40,486 nt of DNA from Calditrichia bacterium (GCA_026983775.1 JALSTK010000140.1:1-40486), one strand, 5' to 3'; numbered from the stretch's first letter, positions 7,952 to 16,698 are shown. Notes: generated from the letters alone by a model not told the origin. Program-made: numbers and translations.

Positions 7952-8824
7952 ATGCGCAAGAATTTATTTTTAGGAGTATTTTTACTGGTCGTTTTCTTGG
8001 CAAGCTGGTATTTTTTGTATATGCAGCTCACAGATATCAGTGTAGTACCCCGGGCCTCAGGAGCACAATCGGAATTGCAGAAAAAACCGGTTGTCTATTT
8101 CGGCGTGATCTCAAGATATTCTCCCCATATTCTATATGAAGGTTATCAACCTTTAATGGATTATTTAACGGAAAAGACCGCCTATCATTTTAAACTACGG
8201 CTTAGTCATTCTTACCGGGAAACCATCGAACAATTAAAATCCCGCCGCGTTGCCGCTGCTTTTTTAGGTACCTATATTTATCTTCGCTCGCGTCGGAAAG
8301 CGCATTTACATTGTATATTAAAACCTTTAAACCGAGAGGGTCGACCCTTTTTCCATTCGGTATTGGTTGCCCCGGAAAACAGTAGCATCCGCTCCATTCG
8401 GGATTTGGCGGGAAAACGACTGGCCCTGCCTTCACCGTTGTCTTACTCGGCCCACTGGCTGAGCACGCAGGCCGGGTTTCAAATGAAACAGTTGGATTCG
8501 GCACATTATTTTGATTTTCACAATACGGTTATTTATGAGCTGTTAAAAGGAAATTTCGATGCGGGGGTGGTTAAGGATCGGGTGGCGAATGAATTTTTAG
8601 AAAAGGGAATTCATATTGTTGCCCGCTCCAGGCTCATCCCGGCTTCACCGATTGTGGTTTCCGACAGGACGGATCCGCTTATTACGGAGGCGATTACAAA
8701 TACTCTGCTGCAGATTGATATCCGTCAAGCCCAATATCAAAAACTGGTTCGGAACTGGGATGCCGAATTTCAAAATGGCTTTATGATTGCCAAAGATAGT
8801 GATTACGAACAGGCCGGACTATGA
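7952..8824 (+). CDS. PhnD-like periplasmic phosphate/phosphonate-binding protein (sensor partner)
   Basis: 290 residues from the ATG at 7952, chosen because the signal anchor (MRKNLFLGVFLLVVFLASWY) then begins at once; an ATG at 7907 with AGGA upstream is the alternative. The rest matches the PhnD-like type 2 periplasmic binding fold (PF12974). Key pieces are PVVYFGVISRYSPHILYEGY, then YQPLMDYLTEKT, LKSRRVAAAFLGTYIY, SSIRSIRDLAGKRLALPSP and LLKGNFDAGVVKDRVAN. No ABC permease or ATPase gene is nearby. Instead the stop overlaps the start of a histidine kinase gene (ATGA at 8821), so the protein probably presents ligand to the kinase rather than to a transporter. Confidence 0.82.
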   Translation: MRKNLFLGVFLLVVFLASWYFLYMQLTDISVVPRASGAQSELQKKPVVYFGVISRYSPHILYEGYQPLMDYLTEKTAYHFKLRLSHSYRETIEQLKSRRVAAAFLGTYIYLRSRRKAHLHCILKPLNREGRPFFHSVLVAPENSSIRSIRDLAGKRLALPSPLSYSAHWLSTQAGFQMKQLDSAHYFDFHNTVIYELLKGNFDAGVVKDRVANEFLEKGIHIVARSRLIPASPIVVSDRTDPLITEAITNTLLQIDIRQAQYQKLVRNWDAEFQNGFMIAKDSDYEQAGL

Positions 8825-10278
8825 AGCCGTTTTTACATCTGAAGACCAAAATCCTATTTCTATTCGGCTCGTTGATTATTGTACTGATGTTGCTGATTTC
8901 CGTGACATCCCTATACCAGTGGCGGCGTCTTATCCTGAAAGACCGCATGGAAAATGCGGAATCCATCGCTCAGTCTTTTTCCTTTTCCGTGCTGGACGCT
9001 CTTATTTACCGGGAAAATAATCTGCAAATAAGCGAAGGATATCTACAATCCTATATTTTGAATTACGCCCGTAAGAATCCCCGTATCCGCTATATTTCCA
9101 TCAGCACGATACAAGGTAAGTTAATTGCCCATAGTGATATCCGCGCTCTTAGACATAATACCTATCCCCGGCCGCAATCAACGGGAAACGGACAGGCCGT
9201 AAGCCGGATTTTTAAGCATCCGCAACTGGGTTGGCTTGTAGAGACGGATTATCCCCTGCAAACCGGGCAGCGCAACTGGGGCGTCTTGCAAATGGCTTTT
9301 GATGCCGAACCCATACGTCTGTCCATTCAGAAGCTTGTTGTTTTACTCACGGTGCTTACTCTGTTAAGTGTGGCTATTGTGCTGGGAATGCTCTATTTCT
9401 TTGCCGACAGGCTGACCGCCTCACTTTCCGGATTGGTCACCAGAATGGATCGTTTTGATTTGCAGAACGAGCATGAGCCGGATAAAGAGATAGTTTACAG
9501 CCACGATGAAATCGGATATTTGAATCAACAATTTGAAAAGATGAAATCACGCCTGAACAGCTCCCGGGATAAATTGATCTTTGCCGAGAGGCAAATTTAT
9601 CGGGCCGAAAAACTGGCTTCGGTGGGCAGGCTGGCATCGGGTGTTGCCCATGAAATTAATAATCCTCTGAATGGGATTAAAAATTGCGTATATGTCTTGC
9701 AACAAAAGACGGACAAATCGCAGAATGATGAAAAATATTTAAACCTGATCGATGAAGGTTTAACCCATATCGAAGTTATCGTAAAAAAGCTATTGAATTT
9801 TTCACACCAAAGCGATACCCGACTGAAGCGGGTAGACCTTAATCGGGAAATAGAGTTGGTGACCACCCTGTTGGATTACCGCCTCAGGGAAAAGCAGATT
9901 CAACTACTAAAGTTTCTGCAATCGGATCTACCCAAAATTCAGGCCGATGCCCAGTTGATACAGGAGGTATTGATGAATTTGCTGATTAACGCTCTGGATG
10001 CGGTCCGGGAAGAAGGTACGATTCGCATCCAAACCGAAAGTTGGAGTCAGCAACGGATCCGTCTGAGTATTGCAGATAACGGCAGCGGTATTTCAGCGGA
10101 TATAACCGACAAAATTTTCGATCCTTTTTTTACCACTAAAGAAGAAGGGAAGGGTACCGGTCTGGGGCTTTCGGTTAGTTTGGGGATTGTCGAAGCACAT
10201 AACGGTGAAATATCCGTAAGCAGCCGCGATGGATTCACCGTATTCGAGGTTACCTTACCCGTAGAACAAGGCGGGTAA
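8821..10278 (+). CDS. Membrane histidine kinase of the NtrB-like class
   Basis: 485 residues, starting inside the stop of the preceding binding-protein gene. A transmembrane helix at about 11-30 and another at about 171-195 flank an extracytoplasmic sensor domain of about 140 residues. A HAMP-like linker (about 196-250) follows, then the dimerisation/phosphoacceptor box GRLASGVAHEINNPLNGIKN with His277. The ATPase domain shows the N box (NLLINALDA), the G1 box (DNGSGI) and the G2 box (GKGTGLGLS). This kinase type phosphorylates sigma54-activating response regulators, and one is encoded 33 bp downstream. The ligand signal is probably delivered by the coupled PhnD-like protein. Confidence 0.93.
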   Translation: MKPFLHLKTKILFLFGSLIIVLMLLISVTSLYQWRRLILKDRMENAESIAQSFSFSVLDALIYRENNLQISEGYLQSYILNYARKNPRIRYISISTIQGKLIAHSDIRALRHNTYPRPQSTGNGQAVSRIFKHPQLGWLVETDYPLQTGQRNWGVLQMAFDAEPIRLSIQKLVVLLTVLTLLSVAIVLGMLYFFADRLTASLSGLVTRMDRFDLQNEHEPDKEIVYSHDEIGYLNQQFEKMKSRLNSSRDKLIFAERQIYRAEKLASVGRLASGVAHEINNPLNGIKNCVYVLQQKTDKSQNDEKYLNLIDEGLTHIEVIVKKLLNFSHQSDTRLKRVDLNREIELVTTLLDYRLREKQIQLLKFLQSDLPKIQADAQLIQEVLMNLLINALDAVREEGTIRIQTESWSQQRIRLSIADNGSGISADITDKIFDPFFTTKEEGKGTGLGLSVSLGIVEAHNGEISVSSRDGFTVFEVTLPVEQGG

Positions 10279-10311
10279 AATATTCTGGTGTAGATAAAAC
10301 GGGAAGAACAG

Positions 10312-11688
10312 ATGCATATATTATTAATCGAAGATGAAAAGATTACCCGAATCACTTTAAGCGATACCATACGGGAAAAGGGATTTAAAATCACCGCCTG
10401 CAGCAACGGTAAAGACGGCTTACGGGCCTTTCGGCAGGATCATTTTGATGTGGTGGTAACCGATCTGCGATTACCTCAAATGAGCGGTATCGACGTTTTG
10501 AAAAAAATCAAAGAATCCAATGCCTCCTGTCCTGTGATTGTGATGACAGCTTACGCCAGTGTGGATACGGCCGTTCGGGCGCTTAAGCTGGGTGCTTATG
10601 ATTATCTTACTAAACCGTTCTCCCCGGACGAATTGCTGGCTCTGCTGGATAAAATCAAACAGTTACAAGATGTGCTGAACGAAAACATCAAACTGAAAAA
10701 ACGTATTCGTAGTTTCCAGAATCGAACTTTGGTGGGTGAATCTAAGGTGATGCGTACATTGATTTCCACCCTGGAGGTCGTTGCCCAAAATGACTTTACG
10801 GTTCTCATAGAGGGCGAGAGCGGTACAGGCAAAGAAGTAGTGGCCCGATTTTTACACTTCCACAGTCCCCGAAGCCGGAAACCGTTTATCGCCGTTAACT
10901 GTGCGGCCATTCCGGAATCTTTACTGGAAAGCGAACTATTCGGTTATGAAAAAGGCGCCTTTACCGGAGCCAATAAAAAACATGTCGGTTATTTTGAACG
11001 AGCCGACGGGGGTACTTTATTCATCGATGATATCGATGATATGCCCCATTCCATTCAGGTAAAACTCTTACGTTTTCTGCAGGAAAAAGAAATTTCCCGC
11101 ATCGGGGGCAGCGCTCCCCTTCCTCTCAATTTGCGAATTATCGTGGCCACCAAGGTGGACCTTAAGCAGTTAATTCGTGAAAACAAGTTCAGAGAAGACC
11201 TCTATTACCGATTGAATATCATTCCTCTTAAACTACCGCCTTTAAGAGAGCGCAAAGAAGATATCCCTCTGCTCCTGGAGCATTTTTTCGATAAACACGG
11301 GTCGAACCAGCCCCATCCCTCATTAAACGCTTCCCAGATGCGCTTACTGGAAGCCTATGACTGGCCGGGCAATGTGCGGGAACTGGAAAATGTAGTGGGC
11401 CGTCTGCTGGCCATGCCCGGTTCCGATTATTTTTTGGAACAATTACGTCCGGCTATAGATAAAAGGCCCTCCCGGGGAGAAGACAGGAACCTCTCTTTTG
11501 ATTTTCAGCCGTTTGATAGTTTACAATCGTTTTTGCGTAGTCAGGAACAAAACCTGATCAGACAGGCTCTGAAAGAAGCCGGAAACAATATCAGCGATGC
11601 GGCCCGGCTTCTGAAAATTCCCCGCAGTACCCTGCGTAGTAAAATGGATAAATTACATATTACTGTTTCGGAAACAGGGTCTGATTAA
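10312..11688 (+). CDS. NtrC-family sigma54-dependent response regulator
   Basis: 458 residues with three domains. The receiver (1-120) has Asp51 in VVVTDLRLPQMSG as phosphorylation site and Lys101 in LTKPF. The AAA+ domain has the Walker A motif GESGTGKE at 168-175 and the sigma54-contacting loop GAFTGA at 215-220. A C-terminal Fis-type helix-turn-helix ends near 450 (NISDAARLLKIPRSTLRSKM). Walker B reads GGTLFIDDIDDM, with Asp where most family members have the catalytic Glu of LDEI. The intact GAFTGA loop implies that target promoters use sigma54. The gene follows its kinase by 33 bp, and its last 29 bp overlap the end of the converging FadL-like gene. Confidence 0.94.
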   Translation: MHILLIEDEKITRITLSDTIREKGFKITACSNGKDGLRAFRQDHFDVVVTDLRLPQMSGIDVLKKIKESNASCPVIVMTAYASVDTAVRALKLGAYDYLTKPFSPDELLALLDKIKQLQDVLNENIKLKKRIRSFQNRTLVGESKVMRTLISTLEVVAQNDFTVLIEGESGTGKEVVARFLHFHSPRSRKPFIAVNCAAIPESLLESELFGYEKGAFTGANKKHVGYFERADGGTLFIDDIDDMPHSIQVKLLRFLQEKEISRIGGSAPLPLNLRIIVATKVDLKQLIRENKFREDLYYRLNIIPLKLPPLRERKEDIPLLLEHFFDKHGSNQPHPSLNASQMRLLEAYDWPGNVRELENVVGRLLAMPGSDYFLEQLRPAIDKRPSRGEDRNLSFDFQPFDSLQSFLRSQEQNLIRQALKEAGNNISDAARLLKIPRSTLRSKMDKLHITVSETGSD

Positions 11689-12781
11689 ATCCAAGGCGCA
11701 GGATGGTATGGCGATAAAATGTATCGGCAGTATGACTACTGTCGAATAATTCGATCTGCAACGAAGTGGACCCGAATTGCCTGCGCAGGCCGACATTCAG
11801 ATAGGTGGCCTCCTTTTCTTTGGAATCATAGCTTTTTGTTTTTGATCGGGTTGAGTAGAGGCCGAAGGAGATATCAAACCACCGGGGAACGGTATAAATA
11901 ACACTCAGGGACATATCTAGTTGATCCTCATATGGGTTGGATTCTTTCCAATTCCAAAGTATCCCGCAGAATGAGGCGCCGAAGGTAAAATTTTGTGCTG
12001 GTCTGAGACGCAGGCCGAAGGCGAGTTTGTCGGCAAGCTGTAATTGATAGATATCGGCTGATCCGATCGGGTGTAAAGGAGGATCAAGCTTGAGGCGGCT
12101 TTTGATATCGGTTCCTTTTTCGTAAAACAGGCCGAAACCGATCCTGCGGTTCATTTCATACATAAGGCCCCATTTACCACTCCAGCCGAAGGCATAAGAA
12201 GTGCCGGTTATAAAACCAATTTTATCTTTCCAGTCCAGATAATCGACATAGGTTTGCAGTCCGAATGAGAGCCTGTCGTCCCCTGTGAATATGTGTTGGA
12301 AGGAATAACCTATGATCATTGAAACCGAATGAACCGTTTTACTGGAGGTAGGATGTATGAATTCACCGGTTCCTTCGGGATGTTCGATAGTGGAAAGTTC
12401 CGTTTTACCGTAATCGATAAATTGGGCATATTTCCGATGGTAGGTCAGGGCGAATCGAAAGTTTCCGAGAGGAAATACATAACCGACGGCAGAGGGCAGC
12501 CATGGCATGGGAGCAGTAAGAGAAATACCCCGGGACAGATGGATTTTGCTCGTATATGAAAAGGAAATACCAACATGCTGGCAGGTAAAGTTATTCACGG
12601 TAGCCGGATTGGAAGAAGCCAGATCCGCAGGTTCTGCCGAAAGCATATCAGAAAATCCCAGGCTATGGTAAGAATCCATATTTAAGGACGGAACATGAAG
12701 GGGAAAAGTGTGAACAATCCGCCCCTCATCTCCGGCCCAAAGCAAAGTACAAAACAGCAATACAGACAGAAACGGTTTCAT
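11660..12781 (-). CDS. FadL/OMPP1-like outer membrane protein
   Basis: 373 residues from the ATG at 12781, chosen because AGGA lies 8 bases upstream and a signal peptide (MKPFLSVLLFCTLLWAGDEG) then starts directly. The mature N-terminus contains MLSAEPADLASSNPATVNNF, matching the GxxxAxxDDxSAxxxNPAxL-like region of OMPP1/FadL/TodX hydrophobic-compound channels. The remainder is a run of amphipathic beta strands with aromatic ends, closing at a phenylalanine-containing strand (RHTILRLGFNQTLFPKQ). Such barrels pass fatty acids or other hydrophobic molecules across the outer membrane. The family call rests on pattern rather than high identity. It follows the YtfJ-like gene by 53 bp and its 3' end overlaps the ntrC-type gene. 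Confidence 0.65.
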   Translation of the reverse strand: MKPFLSVLLFCTLLWAGDEGRIVHTFPLHVPSLNMDSYHSLGFSDMLSAEPADLASSNPATVNNFTCQHVGISFSYTSKIHLSRGISLTAPMPWLPSAVGYVFPLGNFRFALTYHRKYAQFIDYGKTELSTIEHPEGTGEFIHPTSSKTVHSVSMIIGYSFQHIFTGDDRLSFGLQTYVDYLDWKDKIGFITGTSYAFGWSGKWGLMYEMNRRIGFGLFYEKGTDIKSRLKLDPPLHPIGSADIYQLQLADKLAFGLRLRPAQNFTFGASFCGILWNWKESNPYEDQLDMSLSVIYTVPRWFDISFGLYSTRSKTKSYDSKEKEATYLNVGLRRQFGSTSLQIELFDSSHTADTFYRHTILRLGFNQTLFPKQ

Positions 12782-12834
12782 TCTAATTTTCCTGAAAAGG
12801 CCGGATTCAATGCCGGCCACACCGAAAGTAAAAT

Positions 12835-13362
12835 TTATTCGTTTTGTAGCTTAATAATTAATTGAACCAGTTTATTGATATCGCTATCCGGAATCTTTCC
12901 CCTTACGATAGCCCGGCAAACCCGGTTTTTATCCAGAATGATTACATTGTAACTGTCTTCCGCCAGTCCCCAGGCTTTACGTAATTGGGCTTTGTAATCA
13001 AATAGAATGGTCGTTTTATACTTTTTGGCTTTTTTACCGGCAATAATGCGAATTAAAAAGTCAGGCTTCCAGGTTGATTTCATGTCGACAATTCCAAAAC
13101 CCTTAAATTTAGCACGGGAAATGGTACTATCCACTTCAATGGCTTTTTTTACGGCTTCATTAAAAGGTTCGTTAAGTTCGGATTCGTCCGGATCCACATA
13201 GTTAATCTGTAAAACCTTTCCGGCCCAGCTTTCCATGGTAAACATCTTACCATCCGCGTCCGGGAATTGCCAGTCCGATGCTTTCATACCAACCTGCAGT
13301 TTTTCCTGGGCAAAAACGCCTGAAAAAAATACCAACAGGAATACAATTACTAAGTTCTTCAT
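12835..13362 (-). CDS. YtfJ-like exported thioredoxin-fold protein
   Basis: 175 residues with a signal peptide (MKNLVIVFLLVFFSGVFAQ). The mature chain follows the layout of the YtfJ family: an opening LQVGMKASDWQFPDADG, then AGKVLQINYVDPDESELNEP, a central KYKTTILFDYKAQLRKAWGL, then DSYNVIILDKNRVCRAIVRG before a C-terminal helix. The fold is thioredoxin-like but there is no CXXC pair; the only cysteine is in the late strand (RVCRAIV). It is therefore unlikely to be a disulfide oxidoreductase. Its biological role is unknown in the family. The clear SD (AAGGAGAG, 6 bases before ATG) fixes the start. Confidence 0.72.
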   Translation of the reverse strand: MKNLVIVFLLVFFSGVFAQEKLQVGMKASDWQFPDADGKMFTMESWAGKVLQINYVDPDESELNEPFNEAVKKAIEVDSTISRAKFKGFGIVDMKSTWKPDFLIRIIAGKKAKKYKTTILFDYKAQLRKAWGLAEDSYNVIILDKNRVCRAIVRGKIPDSDINKLVQLIIKLQNE

Positions 13363-13537
13363 GGTCTCTCCTTACTATGATGGATTTAATAGCAATATTT
13401 TTAAAGTAAAAATACCTTTCCGTTGATGCAAGTATAAAACGGCGAAAAAACGGAGGTCTGCAAAATAGGAAGCATAATAACAGCGGAATTCATTTGCGTT
13501 ATAGGGGTTCCAGCCCCAAATACCGGCAGGGGAAACA

Positions 13538-13729
13538 ATGAAAACATCGGAAAAAGAGCCGAATTTTCCCCTCATAGACCCGGTGGAGAAGAAACCGTTT
13601 ACCCTTCTTAGGAGTATGCGCCGGGACGAAAGAAGAAGTAAAGACCGGGAGCAGGTCATAAATCCCGAAAAAGCAGTAGAAAAGGAAAGAATAGTTTCGT
13701 ACTTTGTGGTACTGGATTCCGAAGCGTGA
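13538..13729 (+). CDS. Small hypothetical protein ahead of the ammonia-lyase gene
   Basis: 63 codons starting with ATG at 13538, preceded by CAGGGGAAACA, a reasonable ribosome site. The product is highly charged (MKTSEKEPNFPLIDPVEKKP, then RRDERRSKDREQ) with no membrane segment, cysteine pair or family I recognise. It ends 50 bp before the ammonia-lyase start, in the same direction. It may be a true small gene or leader-type ORF, or a chance reading frame; the rest of the 13363-13779 gap shows nothing else that I can support. Confidence 0.35.
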   Translation: MKTSEKEPNFPLIDPVEKKPFTLLRSMRRDERRSKDREQVINPEKAVEKERIVSYFVVLDSEA

Positions 13730-13779
13730 TTTTAGCGGATGGGGTCCCTGAGGATGATTGTAAAACAAGGAGTGAATCC

Positions 13780-15303
13780 ATGGCAATAATTTTAGACGGA
13801 ACATCTTTAACCATTGAAAAACTGGTTCGTATTGCCCGTTTCAATGAAAAGGTAGAACTGGATAAAGAGGCCCTGCGGCGCATTAAAGTATGCCGGGCCA
13901 TGCTGGAAAGGAAAATCGAATCCCGTGAGATTATGTATGGGGTTAATACGGGGATCGGTGAATTTTCCGAAATTGTTTTAGATGACGATCAAATTAAGCA
14001 ATTCCAGAAATATCTGATCTATAATCATGCCGCCGGAATCGGTGATCCGGCTCCGCAAGAATATGTACGTGCCGCCATGGCCGGTCGGATTAATGTTCAT
14101 GCCCACGGTCGGTCGGGATGCAGACCGCAGATTACCTTAACCTTAATCGAAATGCTTAATAAAGGAGTGATACCGGTCGTCTGCCAGAAGGGATCGGTGG
14201 GAGCCTCCGGTGATTTGGCTCCTATGGCCCAGATGGCTCTCTTGCTGATGGGCGAAGGTGAAGCCTATTATCAGGGAAAGAGATTACACGGCCGGGTTGC
14301 CATGGAAAAAGCCGGCATTAAAATTCCGGGTCTAAAAGCACGGGATGGCTTAGCTACCATCAACGGTTCCAACCTGCTTACGGCCATGAGTGCACTGCAG
14401 ATCTATGATATGGATCGGTGGTTAAAGCAGGCCGAAATTGCGACTGCCATGTCTCTGGAGGCTTTATTGGCCAATATGAAACCCTATGACCAACGCCTGC
14501 ATCAGGAACGGGGATTTCCGGGCGCGGTACGTAGCGCTCTTGCTATAAAAAAATGCATCGAAGGAAGTGATTTATTGAGGGGGAAGGTCAAGCAAAAAGT
14601 GCAGGACGCCTATTCCATGCGTTCCACTCCTCAGGTTATCGGTGCCGCCCATGACGCGCTGGCTTTTGCCGCCGCACAGGTGGAAACCGAACTAAACGGT
14701 GTGGGCGATAATCCCTTGTTTTTTGTGGAAGATGAAGCCACTCTGACCGGTGCTAATTTCCAGGGAACTCCGGTGGCCCTGCCCATGGATATGGTGGGCG
14801 CAGCGATTACCATGGTCAGCGTCCTCTCCGAACGGCGCCTGAATCGGCTGAATAATCCCGCTCTAAGTATGGGGCTGCCGCCCTTTTTAACCAAAGGAGC
14901 GGGTATGTTTTCCGGAATGATGCTCAGCCAGTATACGGCGGACTCGTTGATTGTAGAGCAGCGTATTCTTTCCGCCCCGGCCTCAATCATGTCCATTCCC
15001 GCAGCGGCGGATCAGGAAGATTTCGTTTCCATGGGCATGAATACGGCCATTAAAAACGGACAGATTCTGGATAACGCCTACGGTGTATTGGGGATCGAGT
15101 TTATGGCGGCCGCTCAGGCTTTGGACCTGCGGGCTCACCAAACCGGTAAGGGAGTTGCCATAGCAAAGAAAGAAATACGGAAAGTAGTGGATTTTCTGGA
15201 TGTGGATCGTCCTTTGCATGTGGACCATACCCGTATGAAAGAACTGGTAAAATCGGGAAGAATTCTAAAAGCAGTGGAAAATGCGGTCGGCAGTTTAGGC
15301 TGA
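13780..15303 (+). CDS. hutH: Aromatic amino acid ammonia-lyase, probably histidine ammonia-lyase
   Basis: 507 residues from the ATG at 13780, which has AAGGAGTG seven to eight bases upstream; a longer frame from 13726 lacks that support. The MIO cofactor triad Ala142-Ser143-Gly144 lies in KGSVGASGDLAPMAQMALLL. Tyr53 (MYGVNTGIGEF), NHAAGIG with His83, and QEDFVSMG with Glu413 are present. His83 and that Glu are the positions that favour histidine over phenylalanine or tyrosine in the family. Phe415 replaces the His usual in HutH (QEDHVSM), so an aromatic amino acid or an aminomutase role cannot be excluded. No hutU, hutI or hutG gene is adjacent. A hairpin follows at 15363. Confidence 0.8.
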   Translation: MAIILDGTSLTIEKLVRIARFNEKVELDKEALRRIKVCRAMLERKIESREIMYGVNTGIGEFSEIVLDDDQIKQFQKYLIYNHAAGIGDPAPQEYVRAAMAGRINVHAHGRSGCRPQITLTLIEMLNKGVIPVVCQKGSVGASGDLAPMAQMALLLMGEGEAYYQGKRLHGRVAMEKAGIKIPGLKARDGLATINGSNLLTAMSALQIYDMDRWLKQAEIATAMSLEALLANMKPYDQRLHQERGFPGAVRSALAIKKCIEGSDLLRGKVKQKVQDAYSMRSTPQVIGAAHDALAFAAAQVETELNGVGDNPLFFVEDEATLTGANFQGTPVALPMDMVGAAITMVSVLSERRLNRLNNPALSMGLPPFLTKGAGMFSGMMLSQYTADSLIVEQRILSAPASIMSIPAAADQEDFVSMGMNTAIKNGQILDNAYGVLGIEFMAAAQALDLRAHQTGKGVAIAKKEIRKVVDFLDVDRPLHVDHTRMKELVKSGRILKAVENAVGSLG

Positions 15304-15362
15304 GGATAATGAATAATCAGGAAAAATAGAGACCATACTCAGGCCGGTTGCCCAGGAGCCGG

Positions 15363-15392
15363 GAAGCCCCCGACTTTTGTTGCGGGGGCTTC
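15363..15392 (+). terminator. Strong hairpin between the ammonia-lyase and converging peptidase genes
   Basis: A perfect 10-bp stem (GAAGCCCCCG / CGGGGGCTTC) with a 10-base loop lies 60 bp after the lyase stop and 29 bp before the converging peptidase stop. There is no T-run on either side, so it may act as a bidirectional pause or 3'-end stabiliser rather than a textbook intrinsic terminator. Confidence 0.5.
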
Positions 15393-15421
15393 AATGACTC
15401 CAGAAAGGGAAAGTGAGTTCA

Positions 15422-16588
15422 TCATCCTTTTTTAAATTTCTTAAGCAAATCTTTTACCATATCCTTATGTACCATAAAAGTAAGCATCTTAAGCTTTACA
15501 AAATCATCCCGGAAAAAATAATAACCTTTAAATTTGCCATAGTGTGAACTCGATCCCGAATCTTTAATCAGAAACCAGTCGTGTCCGTATTTATGGGTAT
15601 AACCCACGAGATGAATACCGTGATCATCGGTGGTGGTATGATTGTAAATGCGGAATTCCCGGGAATATTGATTAATCGATTTCTGAGGCAGATCCCAGGG
15701 AACGATAATAGCGATATCTTCCCAGCCGTACTTTCCGGGTTCGCTTACATCTCCGCCGATCACCAGGGATTGGCCGTGTTTGATGGTATTTTTAATGGTT
15801 TTGTAAAAAACATCCAGGGGAACATTATAGTAGTCCTTGGAGTGCCACCAGTTATCCGGCGCTTCATATTCTCCTTGCTGATAAAAAGGAGTTTTTAAGG
15901 TTGACATGAAACCCACATAGTCGTCGGGATTTATTTGACAAACCTGATCGCGGAATTCCTCCGGTGTATAGGTTTTGCCTTTGTATGGGAAGGTGGCCGG
16001 CGGTTTGCCCATATATTTGTTTAAAATGGCTTTGATTGTTGTCAGAGCAACGTCTTCGTCCCAGTAGTTATTCTTTTTCAGGAATTTCAGATAGTCGTAC
16101 ATCTCTTTGAACATGGGATCATGGTTGTATTTGGTACGACCGTTGATGAGTCCGGTATAAACCGAGCGCGGCATACAACCGTATTGCCGGATACGATTTA
16201 AAACGGCATTGGATTCCGAGCCCTGCCCGAATTCGGAATCTCCTTTTTGTTGTACATAGCGCCTGGCTTTTTCCACGTATTCCCAATACACGGTGTACAT
16301 TTCCGATAGTTTAATCTTCCGACCGGTACGCCGGAAAAGGTCCGATTCTAAAAATGATGTTGTGGAGAAACACCAACAAGTTCCGGTCGTATCCTGGCGG
16401 ATAGGCGGAAAATGGAAGACCTGTTTAAAATCATTCAAAGTAGGTTTTTTTATCTTGGAAAAATCACCGGTTAAAATAGTCTTCTCTTTGCCCCAGATCT
16501 TCTTTTTTTGATAAAAGGCTTTGTCCTGCGCCAGCAGGGAAGCGCTGAAAAATAACAGCACCAGTAAAAAACGAATTAGCTTCATCAT
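15422..16588 (-). CDS. Exported papain-like cysteine peptidase (C1 family, bleomycin-hydrolase-like)
   Basis: 388 residues with a signal peptide (MMKLIRFLLVLLFFSASLLA), so it acts outside the cytoplasm. The nucleophile region is RQDTTGTCWCFSTTSFLESD, giving oxyanion Gln65 and catalytic Cys71. The His region is DDHGIHLVGY with His323, and the third residue lies in FLIKDSG, where Asp343 stands in place of the usual Asn. The large insert between Cys and His resembles the C1B (bleomycin hydrolase/aminopeptidase C) architecture. ATG ATG at 16588/16585 follows GGAAAGGAC. It is transcribed divergently from the cyclic-nucleotide-binding gene and stands alone. Confidence 0.8.
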   Translation of the reverse strand: MMKLIRFLLVLLFFSASLLAQDKAFYQKKKIWGKEKTILTGDFSKIKKPTLNDFKQVFHFPPIRQDTTGTCWCFSTTSFLESDLFRRTGRKIKLSEMYTVYWEYVEKARRYVQQKGDSEFGQGSESNAVLNRIRQYGCMPRSVYTGLINGRTKYNHDPMFKEMYDYLKFLKKNNYWDEDVALTTIKAILNKYMGKPPATFPYKGKTYTPEEFRDQVCQINPDDYVGFMSTLKTPFYQQGEYEAPDNWWHSKDYYNVPLDVFYKTIKNTIKHGQSLVIGGDVSEPGKYGWEDIAIIVPWDLPQKSINQYSREFRIYNHTTTDDHGIHLVGYTHKYGHDWFLIKDSGSSSHYGKFKGYYFFRDDFVKLKMLTFMVHKDMVKDLLKKFKKG

Positions 16589-16669
16589 GAGTCCTTTCCT
16601 TTAAAAGTGATTAAATAAAAACTATAATTTAATTTATTTTTATCATTTTTCAAAACTCGCATTATCCTC

Positions 16670-16698
16670 TTGCCAAAATCTTCGGGTGCAGTTATATT
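16670..16698 (+). promoter_or_regulatory. Sigma70-type promoter for the cyclic-nucleotide-binding operon
   Basis: TTGCCA (16670-16675), 17-bp spacer, TATATT (16693-16698): five of six matches in each box at ideal spacing. It is 33 bases ahead of the chosen ATG at 16731 and lies in an AT-rich divergent intergenic region. Confidence 0.6.
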
